NCBI GenBank assembly: GCA_911728455.2
Contig: OU452231.1
Coordinates: forward strand, 6,106,963-6,170,962
Direction of reading: 5' to 3'
Source: Marthasterias glacialis
Taxonomy: Eukaryota; Echinodermata; Asteroidea; Forcipulatida; Asteriidae
DNA length: 64,000 bases
Positions within the stretch are counted from its first letter, which is position 1; the number at the start of each line of letters is the position of its first letter. Under the pieces are notes generated by a model. The model was given only the letters and a program-made list of their open reading frames with translations. It had not been told where the DNA came from and made no database searches. This document shows, one piece after another, positions 1 to 8,714 of the stretch. A program made the translations under genes and the position numbers.

Positions 1-230
1 GGAGGATAAATCCCTTGGGTGTCTGATATGTGACATGGTGTCCCCCCCCCTCCTTATGTATCTTCATTGTGTTCTGGGAATCTCCAGAATACTTTAAAGG
101 ATTTTTGAGATGCGGAGTGGGGGTGGTTACTTCTGTACAAGAGGTGAAGAATGTGTAGTGTAGGAACATTTGGGGGGCTCTCTGTGTCACACGTCAGGCA
201 TAGTATAAATGAATCACACCAGGAACAAAT
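1..230 (+). repeat. Dispersed repeat, second copy near 54640-54830
   Basis: The C-run, TCTTCATTGTGT, CTGTACAAGAG and GTGTAGGAAC blocks occur in the same order near 54640-54830. It is therefore an interspersed repeat. The open frame from 151 is not supported as a gene. Confidence 0.6.
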
Positions 231-1142
231 AGGGCATTACTGCATTAGTTTCGGAGTACGTTCATACAAACAACTTGGGTTTCAGGAAATAGTTGTTTAC
301 CCAGTTCTGTCGTTGGGAAAACCAGTGAACTTTCAGGGGAACAAAAACACTCTCCTTTTGAGAATTTAAACATGATTATCAGGCTGGGAATTTTATCTTA
401 GAGAGCAGTGTTTGCCCTGGCTGATGAACAGAGCGAGGTGGTAAATGTTCAGATTGATGATTGAAGCCAAATTTATGCAGCCTGCAAACTGACAAGAATG
501 CAATGCTCACATAAATGCAAGATGATTCCTGCATCTACACATCCAAATGAGTTCTTGATACATAGAAGTCAAGGGAAAATAACAAGAAAAGGTACTTTTT
601 TGTTTAAAAAAAAACTGAAAATCTTTACAGCAAGGTGGTTATGTTGGTAAAAGAATGAGCAATCTGGTCACAGGAAGTAGAGTGGTGGGCTGCCTCATGT
701 GTGAATGGGCAGGGGAAACACTGTTTGAGAGGGCAAGGCCATTTTCATTTTGCGAAGGGCACTTCCACTGGAAAATGTCTCTGAGAAACTTTTGAAGGGG
801 CACCGAGGCCAAGACCAGGGCAACAGAGTCTTCTTGGTCTCCATCCGGAAATTCCAGGTCTGGAAAATAGATAATGAGAAACTTCTGCCTAAATAAACAA
901 AAAATGCTGCAGTATTACTTTGACAATAACTGTTTACCTTTTATGTTTGTAGCCATACCTTTGGTCAAAGTGATGTACCAACAAATATTGAGAATAATAA
1001 TATAACAATAACAATAACACATTTTTGTCACACAAAATCTCAATGAGCAGTTCACAGAAAATGGAAGACAGATAGAAGTCATATGTTGCAAGAACAAGTG
1101 CAATGCAGTAAAGTGAATGATTGTTCTCCTGTTTTGTTGCAG
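231..1142. other. Intron sequence of the PCGF3-like gene
   Basis: No exon-like segment is seen here. In particular, there is no Cys-rich RING exon with flanking splice sites. At 690-865 lies one copy of the GGGCACCGAGGC repeat family described at 24570-24725. Confidence 0.5.
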
Positions 1143-1198
1143 GTTTGATAGAACAAAACAAGACATCCTCAACAAACTCTTGCCTTATGTGTCATCAG
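1143..1198 (+). CDS. PCGF3-like exon, post-RING FDRT segment
   Basis: This 56-nt exon lies between the acceptor TTTGTTGCAG and the donor GTAATG. It begins with the last base of a split codon and encodes FDRTKQDILNKLLPYVSS. Its length and phases (2 in, 1 out) equal those of the PCGF3 exon at 60909-60964, which reads [16 protein letters not shown]. In PCGF proteins this stretch follows the RING and completes the fold that contacts RING1/RNF2. Confidence 0.85.
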
Positions 1199-4100
1199 GT
1201 AATGAATATTCACGGGCTATAGTCACAAATTTGTTATTCATGTATATGTTGGGTCACTACAGAGTGCAGTGTGGTCTTTGACAGTTACCAATGTTGGGCG
1301 GGTGCTTTATCCAGTTGCCGCCAGGAATCTTCCATTTTTTCCCCGATCAGCCTGACGGGATTATTTTGTCGAATTTGCCGGAATCATTTTTCTTTGAGAG
1401 TACCGCTTGCACAAAGAAACCTTGCCAAGAGATCAAAGATTCTCTTTGACACACCAGGGTTTTTGTTTTCCCTATCAAGAAAATGTCAAATTCACGCACC
1501 ATGAATTGCAGAACCTCTGCCGTGAGCTAGTATGGTCGAGGATTGTTCCTCAATCCGGAACCAAGGTTGGAAACTTGGTTCACTCTGACTTACCTCTAGT
1601 GAGCTGAAATACAATGAATAAACAATGGTGGAAGCCTCTCGATGTCTCGTAATCCTCTTCTTGGAACAAAAGGACAAGGGCCTGGAATTGGGGGATTAAA
1701 CAATAACCCCCGCATAATGGGTGAAAATCGTCTAAAAATTTCAACATCATCTGTCACCTTTGTGTTGGTGAAAACGAAGCGTTGCATGGTGAGTGCATAC
1801 TCTGTGCATGCTCCGACCTTTGTTCCGGTATTCAGATTCGACACAATGGCGTGTTTAGACGACCTCCGTTTGCTGGCTTGGAAAATATTTGAGTGTACAC
1901 AGGTCATCAGCCATCAACTGGTTAATAGGATCCTTCCTCACTCTAACAAAATCTGACACCTTGTGATAATTCAATGGCCATAAATTATGATGTTGGTATG
2001 CATTGTCTCATACAAAGCATTATCAATTGGCTTGTGTAGTCCTCCGGTAAAACAGCATAAAACAAAAATGGTGCATTTGGCTTTTGAAGGGTTGATGTGG
2101 TTAGGGTTAATACACGATGTATTCAGTTATGAGTGTTGGTGTTTAGTCTGTTGTTATTTCACTCTGAATCGATCATTCTCCTCAGATGAGCATGAAAACA
2201 AGAAGTTGTTCTACAAGCAGAGAGGCATACAGTTTCCTGAGCAAGGTAAATCAACGTCTTTACCAGTTGACGATGAGAGATATACTTCAAGCCTTATTCT
2301 GACGTGGAATTTCACTCATGTCATGTGTTAAACCAGACCCTTTGACAACTTTTATTTTATACATGACACCACGGCCAACGATAGTTTTCAAACCAAATTG
2401 TTGGAGCTCCCATTGGTTTTTGTACATGCTTTTCAAAATGGGGACCTTCACCCAACTGGGGACCTTCACCCAACTGGGGACCTTCACCCAACTGGGGACC
2501 TTATTATTCCTTTTGTTTTAGGTCCCCGGTTTGAATGTGTACCCAAACATGCACAGTTCTGTGCACAGTTGCACCACTATACACAACCCGTTCGGTTGAA
2601 CCGTTTCAAATAGTTCGCTGGAAAATGGTACCAAGGTTAGGAGGGTTAATATCAATGTTCTCTTTAATTTGTTGATGTGTGACAAATGTTTTCCCAGCTA
2701 AATGGCATTCCCTTTGTAAATAATGCATTTCATCTGAGAATTAGGGTAACAAAAATATGTATATATATTTTGTTTGTTATGCAGTTGAAACACAACCACC
2801 CAGTGCTACACCGATCCAGCCACCAACACCAATACAGTTACCAACCCCTCCACCAACACCTCCTCCGGTTCAGCCTCCTCTACCAACACCGCCTCGGCCG
2901 CCTCCTAATCAACCATCGACACAGACCCCAAAAGCAGTCAACACCCCAAGAGCAGTCAACCACGTCACAGACACTCACATCTCACTACTACTAGAGTTTA
3001 TTGGGTGAGTTGTTGCGGCTGAAAAATCTGATGTTGTAAGCAGTTGAAATAACAAGCTTAAGCCGTGTCTGAGTTTGTGGCTGCTGCTGCGGCTGTGGCT
3101 GGGGCTTGATCCTCACGTGAACATGTGTTGAAGAATAGGATGCCCATAGCAACACCCTTAGCAACAGCTGTAGCCGCCAATTCGGACAATGCCTTAATTC
3201 GTATTACAACTTTCAACTGTTAATGTCATGATTTTGCCATAAAAAAAAATGAAGACAAGTTTTAAGTCAGTAGACCCCACACATTTGCCTCCAGTTCAAA
3301 GGACACAAACTTGTACAAGTACTTACCTAAAAAAAACTCTAGCTTGAAAATTATTTTCTTGTAATCTTTTTTATTTTAATTTCTTGTAGGGCAAGTCACA
3401 GTTATAAGAAAAGTGGGGTGAGTATTTTCTTTCAGACAATTTTTGTAATTTCACTGAATACACATATTGGTCTTATAACTTAAAAAAAAAAAAAGGACAG
3501 CAGAATTCGGTTGTATGACTTCTGATTGTTGCCTCCAAACAAAGATATTGACAAAATAAGGAAACCACCAACATAGGGCTAGATAGCTCAGTTTGTAGAG
3601 CACTGGCACGTAAACCTGGGGCTCGCAGGTTTAAATCCGGCCCCAGTGAATTTTTCTTTGTTCACCCCAAAGTTAAAAATAAAGTCTCATACAAAAAAAA
3701 ACAAAGTTATAGGCATTCAAATTCTAAGTTAATGCCCTTGGTATTTTTGGTATTTCTGTTGGTTTTAAGATGATTGACGCTGTAGTCAGTGGTGTGTTGA
3801 GATTAATCTTATTATTTGTGTTTAACCCACATACCGTTGTTATGCACCGTGTCCTGTGGAAAAAAATCCACAGGTATACTACTCGGATGGGATTTGAACC
3901 CACGACCTTTGCCTTTCTACAGAGTATGTCTTACCACAAGACCACCGAGCTCGTCTGGTAACTGGAGGCTTTACGAATCCATTAGCATATATTAAAATGG
4001 TTGCAGTACCCAATGCTAGAAACAGGATTCCTACTGTCTAGCTACCAGGTCATGGTTTTGAATCTCACCTGACTAGTATGCCTGTGGGTTTTTTTCAAGG

Positions 4101-6026
4101 GACTTGGGGGCAAGTACTGAGTATACAGTGCTTAAAACACATCGGTGAATGAGTTCAACCACAAATGAATTTATTTATCCCAAATTTAACACCAATTAGA
4201 AGTTAATGATAAATCTTGTTATCTGCCATTTAAATTTCAGCAAATCCAGCAGAAGTTTGTACGGGTGTCCCAAGATACTTCCATCAGACACATCCAGAGG
4301 TTTATAAACAAGAAGCTTAAGCTTGGTAATAGTTACGAGGCAAGTATGTAGGATCAGTGAGGATTTTAATTGATCTTGGAATATGTTGGAGGACTGCAGA
4401 AAATCTTTTGTGATCTTTAACATTTTTGAGGATCTCAGTAGATATACACTAATCTGAGCAGCTCGTTTATGGTGGTTTACACCACCACAGCTATGGCCGC
4501 CAAACTCGCTCGCGATGCGACGATAGCGTGTCAGCCGCGCATATGTTTCAATCTGTATGGAAGGATTTACAGTGCATGTGCGTCGACAGGCGCGTGTGGT
4601 GGCCATAGCTGCGTTGGTGTGAACGCCCACAACGAGCTTCTCAGATTAGTCTACAAGAGGATGATTGATAATGTCTGAAGATTTCACTAGATACTTGGGA
4701 ATAATATGTGCTTTCAGGCAAGCAAGTCATTCTGTAGTAACTTGGATGTACATTTTTTCCGTATCTGCGAATGATAAACTTTCCCTCGAAGCGGCTACTA
4801 TGAAATTGGGCCCTGTTTTTTAAAGCTTGTGATTTGATGTATATATTTCAGGTGGATATTGTGTGTGGTGTGGACATAATGGAACCAGACCTAATACTCA
4901 GAACCCTCAGTGAACAGGTGACTGATGACCAGGTAGGTTTACACTACCCTCAACACCTCTTTCCCTAATTGGTATATCTTCCCCACAACAGGTGACTGAT
5001 GGTCAGGGAGTATACACTACCCCATATCCCCTTCATCAACATGTCCACCTTCCCCCTCACAAACTGGAACCTTTTGGCAAAATCTCCCATTGGTTTTGTA
5101 CATGACTTTCCAACTGGTGACCTTCACCCAACCGGGGACCCTATTGTCCCTTTTTTTGTTATGGGCCCCTGGCTTGAATATGTATACCTACCCCGGACTC
5201 ACACCGGGGGACTGATTATCATTTCATAAACACTACACGATTAAGTCATTTACCAACAGTCTCCCCCCCAAAAAAAGAAGAAAAAAAAATCATGTGAATG
5301 ATGATCAGGTGTGTATACTCTACCCAATTACCCCCTTTACTAACAAGTTGCTGGTGGTTGGGGTTGGCGGCCCACAACAGGTGACTGATGATCAGCTGTG
5401 TATATACGCTAAACCATTAACCACTCTACCCAGACCCCCCTCTTTCCCTAACAAGTGACTGATGATCAGGTGTATAAACACTACCCCATTAACCCCTTAT
5501 ACTGACACCTCCCCCCCCCCCCCCACCTCCCTTAAAGTCCTGCGAAAAAAATGTTACCAATCATGTGAGTAACTGTCTGACAGTCCTATATCCCCAATCC
5601 ACTCTGACCAGAGCTCTCAATCAAGTGACGGATGACTGGGTGTGTGTCGGAGATGTAGGCCTCATTTGATCAGGATCTTGGTCTCAATCTCAGTTTTTGT
5701 TTTGGAAAGCTACTATGAAAATATAAATAGAGTTGTTGTTAAAAAAGTTTTGTTAACTTTTGAAAAAACGTATAATCTTGCAGATTCATACTTAACTGAT
5801 TAGCTTTTTCATTCAAAAGTGTAATTGTTATTGTAACACTCTCTGTTAAGTATTGTTACTGATTTGGTTTTGTATATATGCTGATACACTTTTATACCTT
5901 TTTTTTAAGGACTTTTTTTGCAAAGCTCTAATGAAATAATTTTGTCCGCCCAAAAAACAGTTTCAAGATGGAATCCTGTTGCTTCACTACAGCCTTGTGG
6001 ATGCAGAAATCCTTGAGATCTCCTAG
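1143..6026 (+). CDS. Divergent PCGF3-like Polycomb RING-finger family gene, 3' part (7 exons, partial at 5' end)
   Basis: The seven exons are 1143-1198, 2186-2245, 2785-3004, 3390-3417, 4241-4339, 4852-4932 and 5961-6026. They join in one open frame of about 203 residues that ends in TAG. The order is: post-RING segment (FDRTKQDILNKLLPY), a basic FY helix (KKLFYKQRGI), a proline-rich linker of about 55 residues, then a RAWUL ubiquitin-like domain (FVRVSQ, IQRFINKKLKL, VDIVCG, ILLLHY). Human PCGF3 has the same order, with matching cores around [24 protein letters not shown] and LLLHY. PCGF proteins act in the nucleus as PRC1 subunits. Splice phases match those of the canonical PCGF3 gene 37 kb downstream on the same strand. 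The linker is much more proline-rich than in PCGF3. The RING exons are not in the window, so it is unknown whether the protein has a RING. The exon calls are direct reading; PCGF membership rests on motif resemblance. Confidence 0.82.
1308..1880 (+). repeat. Dispersed repeat family F, copy 1
   Basis: This element is shared with 19817-20320 (+) and 63540-63945 (-). Landmarks are CCAGTTGCCGCCAGGAATC, GGTTCACTCTGACTTACCTC, CAATGAATAAACAATGGTGG and GTGAAAACGAAGCGTTGC. No copy has a sustained frame. It is probably a non-autonomous transposon or a fragment of a larger one. Confidence 0.75.
2186..2245 (+). CDS. PCGF3-like exon, basic FY helix
   Basis: This 60-nt exon has acceptor TTCTCCTCAG and donor GTAAAT. 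It encodes DEHENKKLFYKQRGIQFPEQ and leaves one base for the next exon. It aligns with the PCGF3 exon at 62405-62470 ([15 protein letters not shown]), which has the same phases. Human PCGF3 has REFYHKLGMEVP at this place. Confidence 0.85.
2406..2550 (+). repeat. Repeat family H with internal 18-bp tandem
   Basis: CCCATTGGTTTTTGTACATG at the left and GGTCCCCGGTTTGAATGTGT at the right are shared with 5085-5190 and with three stretches in 36990-37340. At 2440-2502 the 18-bp unit GGGGACCTTCACCCAACT is present about 3.5 times in a row. The other copies have a single version. Confidence 0.75.
2785..3004 (+). CDS. PCGF3-like exon, proline-rich linker and start of RAWUL
   Basis: This 220-nt exon has acceptor TTTGTTATGCAG and donor GTGAGT. 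It encodes VETQPPSATPIQPPTP, then a run dense in PPTP and PPP, then KAVNTPRAVN, and ends HISLLLEFIG. The last stretch lines up with the first RAWUL strand of PCGF3 (VSICLE). A proline/threonine/glutamine-rich linker of this kind is expected to be disordered. The frame continues from the previous exon (G plus TT gives V). Confidence 0.8.
3070..3190 (+). repeat. Dispersed GGCTGCGGCTGTGGCT repeat
   Basis: GCTGCGGCTGTGGCTGGGGC followed by CACGTGA and CAACACCCTTAGCAAC recurs at 62800-62890 (with GATCACCATGTGACATCG). Related pieces lie at 7165-7600 and 57665-57800. It lies in an intron and is not coding. Confidence 0.6.
3390..3417 (+). CDS. PCGF3-like 28-nt microexon
   Basis: The microexon follows the pyrimidine-rich acceptor TTTAATTTCTTGTAG and is followed by donor GTGAGT. 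It completes the split glycine and adds ASHSYKKSG. Twenty-eight is not a multiple of three, and the flanking exons end in phase 2 and start in phase 0. The exon is therefore needed to keep the RAWUL domain in frame; skipping it causes a frameshift. This is the main evidence that such a short exon is real. Confidence 0.7.
3577..3710 (+). repeat. tRNA-derived SINE family A, copy 1
   Basis: The tRNA-like head has an A box (TAGCTCAGTTTGTAGAGC) and a B box (GGTTTAAATCC), followed by the tail CCAGTGAATTTTTCTTTGTTC. Other copies are at 34332, 58850, 59095 and 61611. The 5' half resembles tRNA-Lys. The mismatched stems and the shared non-tRNA tail show it is a SINE and not a functional tRNA. Confidence 0.85.
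3805..3975 (-). repeat. tRNA-derived SINE family B, copy 1
   Basis: Read on the minus strand, it has GTGGTCTTGTGGTAAGAC (A box), GTGGGTTCAAATCCCATCC (B box) and a body with CCTGTGGATTTTTTTCCAC. Copies lie at 4010-4185 (+), 8715-8890 (-), 39475-39625 (-) and 44935-45115 (+). Confidence 0.85.
4010..4185 (+). repeat. SINE family B, degenerate copy 2
   Basis: It carries GGTTTTGAATCTCACC in place of the B box, then CCTGTGGGTTTTTTTC, CAAGTACTGAGTATACAGTG and CACATCGGTG. It faces the opposite way to the adjacent copy at 3805-3975, so the pair forms an inverted arrangement inside one intron. Confidence 0.75.
4241..4339 (+). CDS. PCGF3-like exon, RAWUL core helix; GC donor
   Basis: This 99-nt phase-0 exon has acceptor TTTAAATTTCAG. 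It encodes QIQQKFVRVSQDTSIRHIQR followed by FINKKLKLGNSYE. It matches the PCGF3 RAWUL strand and helix (WIRCSAQATVLHLKKFIAKK). The exon ends GAG and the intron starts GCAAGT, a GC-AG intron with otherwise consensus donor bases. No GT alternative nearby keeps the frame as well. Confidence 0.85.
4450..4648. mobile_element. MITE I, about 200 bp, with ~48-bp terminal inverted repeats
   Basis: The left end TAATCTGAGCAGCTCG is the inverse of the right end CGAGCTTCTCAGATTA. Pairing continues inward through CACAGCTATGGCCGCCA and TGGTGGCCATAGCTG. The ends are consistent with a TA target duplication. The element is non-autonomous and lies in the intron between exons 4339 and 4852. The GC-rich core with many CpGs is unlike the surroundings. 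Confidence 0.75.
4852..4932 (+). CDS. PCGF3-like exon, RAWUL middle
   Basis: This 81-nt phase-0 exon has acceptor TATATATTTCAG and donor GTAGGT. It encodes VDIVCGVDIMEPDLILRTLS and EQVTDDQ. VDIVC corresponds to LDILC of PCGF3. Its last 21 bases plus the donor recur as degenerate copies in the following intron (see 4986-5645). Confidence 0.83.
4986..5645 (+). repeat. Intronic array of degenerate copies of an exon 3' end
   Basis: The exon end GTGACTGATGACCAG plus the intron start TTTACACTACCC recurs at about 4986 (GTGACTGATGGTCAG), 5298 (ATGATGATCAG), 5378 (GTGACTGATGATCAG), 5452 (TGACTGATGATCAG) and 5622 (TGACGGATGACTG). The copies at 4986, 5298, 5378 and 5452 are followed by variants of TATACACTACCCCATTAACC. 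Local spacing is about 72-82 bp. A family H insertion at 5085-5190 and C/A-rich tracts separate some copies. Confidence 0.75.
5085..5190 (+). repeat. Repeat family H, copy 2
   Basis: It shares CCCATTGGTTTTGTACATGA, GACCTTCACCCAACCGGGGA and CTTGAATATGTATACC with the copy at 2406-2550. It is inserted in the exon-derived array. Confidence 0.7.
5961..6026 (+). CDS. PCGF3-like last coding exon, RAWUL C-terminus and stop
   Basis: The exon starts after CCAAAAAACAG and encodes FQDGILLLHYSLVDAEILEI then S and TAG. LLLHY is the hallmark final strand of the PCGF RAWUL domain. The acceptor has a weak pyrimidine tract, but the frame and the domain match support it. The 3' untranslated region follows. Confidence 0.82.
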   Translation, partial: FQDGILLLHYSLVDAEILEIS

Positions 6027-6160
6027 CCAAGACCTCAGGATGAAGGGACTTTAAAGTCATGGCTTCTAGCATTTAATGAGGACCTGTTCAGTGACCGTCA
6101 GTTCTGGTATGATCTGGTTATCTCTGTCTGTAGCTGCTGGCTGAATCATGAACTTTGAGG
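6027..6160 (+). other. Probable 3' untranslated region of the PCGF3-like gene
   Basis: This is sequence directly after the TAG at 6024-6026. No AATAAA or ATTAAA occurs before the MITE at 6161 or between there and 6374. The first AATAAA is at 6705-6710, inside the foldback transposon, and is followed by a GT/T-rich stretch. The true cleavage site cannot be fixed from sequence. Confidence 0.45.
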
Positions 6161-6353
6161 TATTGACCCCTTGCACGCAGACCACACGCGATGACTGTGC
6201 CACGCTCACCATTTTGGAAGTCATTAAGTATACATGTAAATGCCGGGTCGCCAAAAATGCACACTACACTATATAACACACAGTGACGTTGACTTCCAAA
6301 ATGGCGCAACCAAGATTATTGTGATGATGAGGTCAGGAGAATTGGGGCAATAA
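6161..6353 (-). mobile_element. MITE J, copy 1
   Basis: The ends are ATTGACCCC and GGGGCAAT, with internal TTCCAAAATGGCGCAACCAA and GTGATGATGAGGTCAGG. Two more copies occur in the opposite orientation at 21320-21476 and 49710-49891. It is a short non-autonomous element with no coding capacity. Confidence 0.75.
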
Positions 6354-6373
6354 GCTGAGTCTGATCTTCTGAC

Positions 6374-7152
6374 GGGTCCTACTAATTGCCGACCCCTGCC
6401 GACCCCTACCGACAACTCGAAAAAATCTACCGACAACTCATTCCATATGCACTCTTTGTCACTGGTTTAAGCTTCAAATGATAGATAATGTTATTATGAA
6501 TCCTAAAATCCTTATTTTTACTTCTTTGATATCGGAGAAATAAGTATTATTAATCATGGAATGTGATTTTCCGCGAAGCAGTAGCACCGTCCGCCATGAT
6601 GCTCGATTACGCATAGTGGACTAAACCATTTATCGATGGGTATACTTAAAAGTTGTATGACAACAGAGGGCGCCCTTCTAAACCAAATCGGGAAATAATT
6701 CCAGAATAAACCCTCTATACTTGTGTTGAATCATTTTTTCTTAAAGAGAAAAGGTTTAAAAATGTTCATATGTAAATGTTATTTTCATCAAACTAGAAAT
6801 GCTACACATTTGCTTTTTGTAGAATATTCAATTAACGCTCCATTTTAGAAGTGCGCCCTCTGTTGTCATACAAATGTTTACTATACCCATCGATAAATGG
6901 TTTTGTCCACTACGCATAATCGAGCATCATGGCGGACAGCACTACTGCTTCGCGGAAAATCAGATTCCGTGATTGAAAATACTTATTTCTCTTATTTTAA
7001 AGAAGTAAAAATAAGACTTTTGGGATTCAAAGTAACATTATCTATCATTTAAAGCTTAAACCAGTGACTAAGAGTGCATTTGGAATGAGTTGTCGGTAGG
7101 TTTTTTCGAGTTGTCGGTAGGGGTCGGCAGGGGTCGGCAATTAGTAGGACCG
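6374..7152. mobile_element. 779-bp foldback DNA transposon with ~320-bp inverted arms and 8-bp target duplication
   Basis: The left arm starts GGTCCTACTAATTGCCGACC and the right arm is its near-perfect inverse, ending GGTCGGCAATTAGTAGGACC. Arms run about 6374-6690 and 6848-7152, around an AT-rich centre of about 160 bp. CTTCTGAC flanks the element on both sides (6366-6373 and 7153-7160), a perfect 8-bp target-site duplication. Eight-base duplications are typical of hAT and P superfamilies, but the terminal bases do not clearly name one. High arm identity suggests recent insertion. No transposase is present. Confidence 0.9.
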
Positions 7153-7160
7153 CTTCTGAC

Positions 7161-7620
7161 TGCTTTTGTTGTGGCTGTGGCTAGGTTGCTTCTTCTACCT
7201 ATGACTGTGTCCAAATGGTGTCACTTCAGGTATAGCTATGGCTTGTTGGCTCTGGATTTAGTAATGAGAATAGGTCATTGAAGTGATCTAGCCACAGCTG
7301 TTATTTTGGACATGGCCTAAGCTTCAGTATAGACCTTTATCATGGTGCGGCCATCTTGATTTTCTCCCATTCAAACCAATGTAACCAAACCGAGGCTGGA
7401 AGGGCAAACAGTCTGGTTCCTTTTTGTACAAGGAATATTAGTATCTATTACTGTTATTGGATACAGGGAACATGACCAAGATGGTGGCAGCATGATAAAG
7501 GTCTGTTATCATTCAAGTCACCAGTCATAGCCACAGCCAAAACTACAAAAACAGCCATAGCCAAAGACAGATGCTGTTGTCAAGCCATAGATTTTGTCAG
7601 TGCCATCGATTTGGACATCA
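7161..7620. repeat. Inverted GGCTGTGGCT repeat arms interrupted by MITE K
   Basis: GTTGTGGCTGTGGCTAGG and TAGCTATGGC at the left are inverted relative to CATAGCCACAGCC and CATAGCCAAAGAC at the right (7526-7570). Between them lies the MITE at 7330-7505. This looks like a nested insertion in an older palindromic repeat of the family also at 3070-3190. Confidence 0.55.
7330..7505. mobile_element. MITE K, copy 1 (176 bp)
   Basis: The inverted ends are TAGACCTTTATCATG and CATGATAAAGGTCTG, with inner GCCATCTTG pairing with CAAGATGG. The second copy, at 42699-42874, has exactly the same length and about 95 percent identity by eye. The TA flanks suggest Tc1/mariner-type insertion. Confidence 0.85.
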
Positions 7621-8714
7621 CTGTTGTTAAGAGAATCTTCTGTGTTTAATGTTGTATGAAAACATGTCCTGCTGGATCGGGACAGAGAAGAAAAGTTTAA
7701 CCTTCTCGATAAAAATAGCTGTTATTGGCCCAAGCCCAGAGAGACCATGAGAGGATGACTATGTGGACTTTTCATCCCTGACTACAGCAAGAATTCTTCT
7801 AGAAATATGCGACTTTGGATTAAAAGTGCAGTTATATTGCAAGCTAATCAGCAATGCACTGTAGGCTACCATTTGGAAATTCATTTTGGGATTATGTGAA
7901 AGCGCCCTCAGTAGTTCATTCTGGGTTTATCCAGAGGCTGACCTTGTCCTCCAGGCGACCTTTATTCTGCAATGAGGACCTGATGTGTACACCGTATGCC
8001 CTGGATTTTACAGAGGCCTTCACATTCCTTATAGGAGCATAATGAAATTCCACACCTGGTGGCGTTTCATGTTCTTCAGTGTTGGCCACATTTAAATTTG
8101 ATTATAGTGTAACACAGTCGATTGTATTGAAGTCCACAGTGGCGATGAAAGCAAATCAAAGATAGGAACATTTATCAAAGAAAGTCACAATTTGTTACTG
8201 GAGGTGTATTTTATTGAGGAAGGAGTGTGGAAGTCTTTACTCTATAATCAAGTGAGCTTTAGAAATCCGACTTTGATCAATTTAAACCCGACCGCGCTCT
8301 GAAACTGTGGCCAAGAAAATGGGAACATTTCCAACTAAAACAAATGAACAGTGGATATACCTGGTAAGTCTGCTGCCACCTAGTGTCCTCAAAAGTCTCA
8401 CATTGGTCACCAATCTGAAACCATGTATGATGTAGCATAATATTTTGTTTATCTGTTGAAGGCCATAATCAGTAAATTCTTTTAAACGTTTCCTTTGATT
8501 TCCTCACATCACTGCTCTTATTCCCCTGTTTGTGGAAGAACAAGAGGAAAAAAACGCATAAAGACAAAGGTTGTTGTTGTTTATAAAAATTATTGAAAGT
8601 ACCTCATAACTTTTTGTAATTTCATATGTTTCAAATATAAATAACTTTAAAAAATCTTGTTCCAATGTGTCATCTGTGCCTGACTGCCTGTTACTGTTGT
8701 TTATACATTATGTT
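7621..8714. other. Intergenic, no gene seen
   Basis: No exon with good splice context or domain was recognised. The block TACCTGGTAAGTCTGCTGCC ACCTAGTG at 8357-8385 is also found near 32416 and, inverted, near 54865, so part of this stretch is repeat-derived. Confidence 0.4.

Noticed and set aside
1-1142. RING exon of the PCGF3-like gene
   Set aside because: I looked for a CxxC...CxHxxC-type exon with flanking splice sites and found none, so the RING, if present, is upstream of the window.
2757-3008. Stand-alone proline-rich ORF of 83 residues
   Set aside because: It is the linker exon of the PCGF3-like gene (2785-3004) with intronic bases at both ends, not a separate gene.
3577-3660. Functional tRNA gene
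   Set aside because: The A and B boxes are present, but the acceptor and anticodon stems are mismatched and the same non-tRNA tail follows all five copies, so it is a SINE.
4196-4630. 144-residue minus-strand ORF
   Set aside because: It is antisense to a PCGF3-like exon and to MITE I; the palindromic GC-rich MITE inflates the frame.
6161-6353. Part of the foldback transposon
   Set aside because: It has its own ends and two other copies (21320, 49710), and lies outside the 8-bp target duplication.
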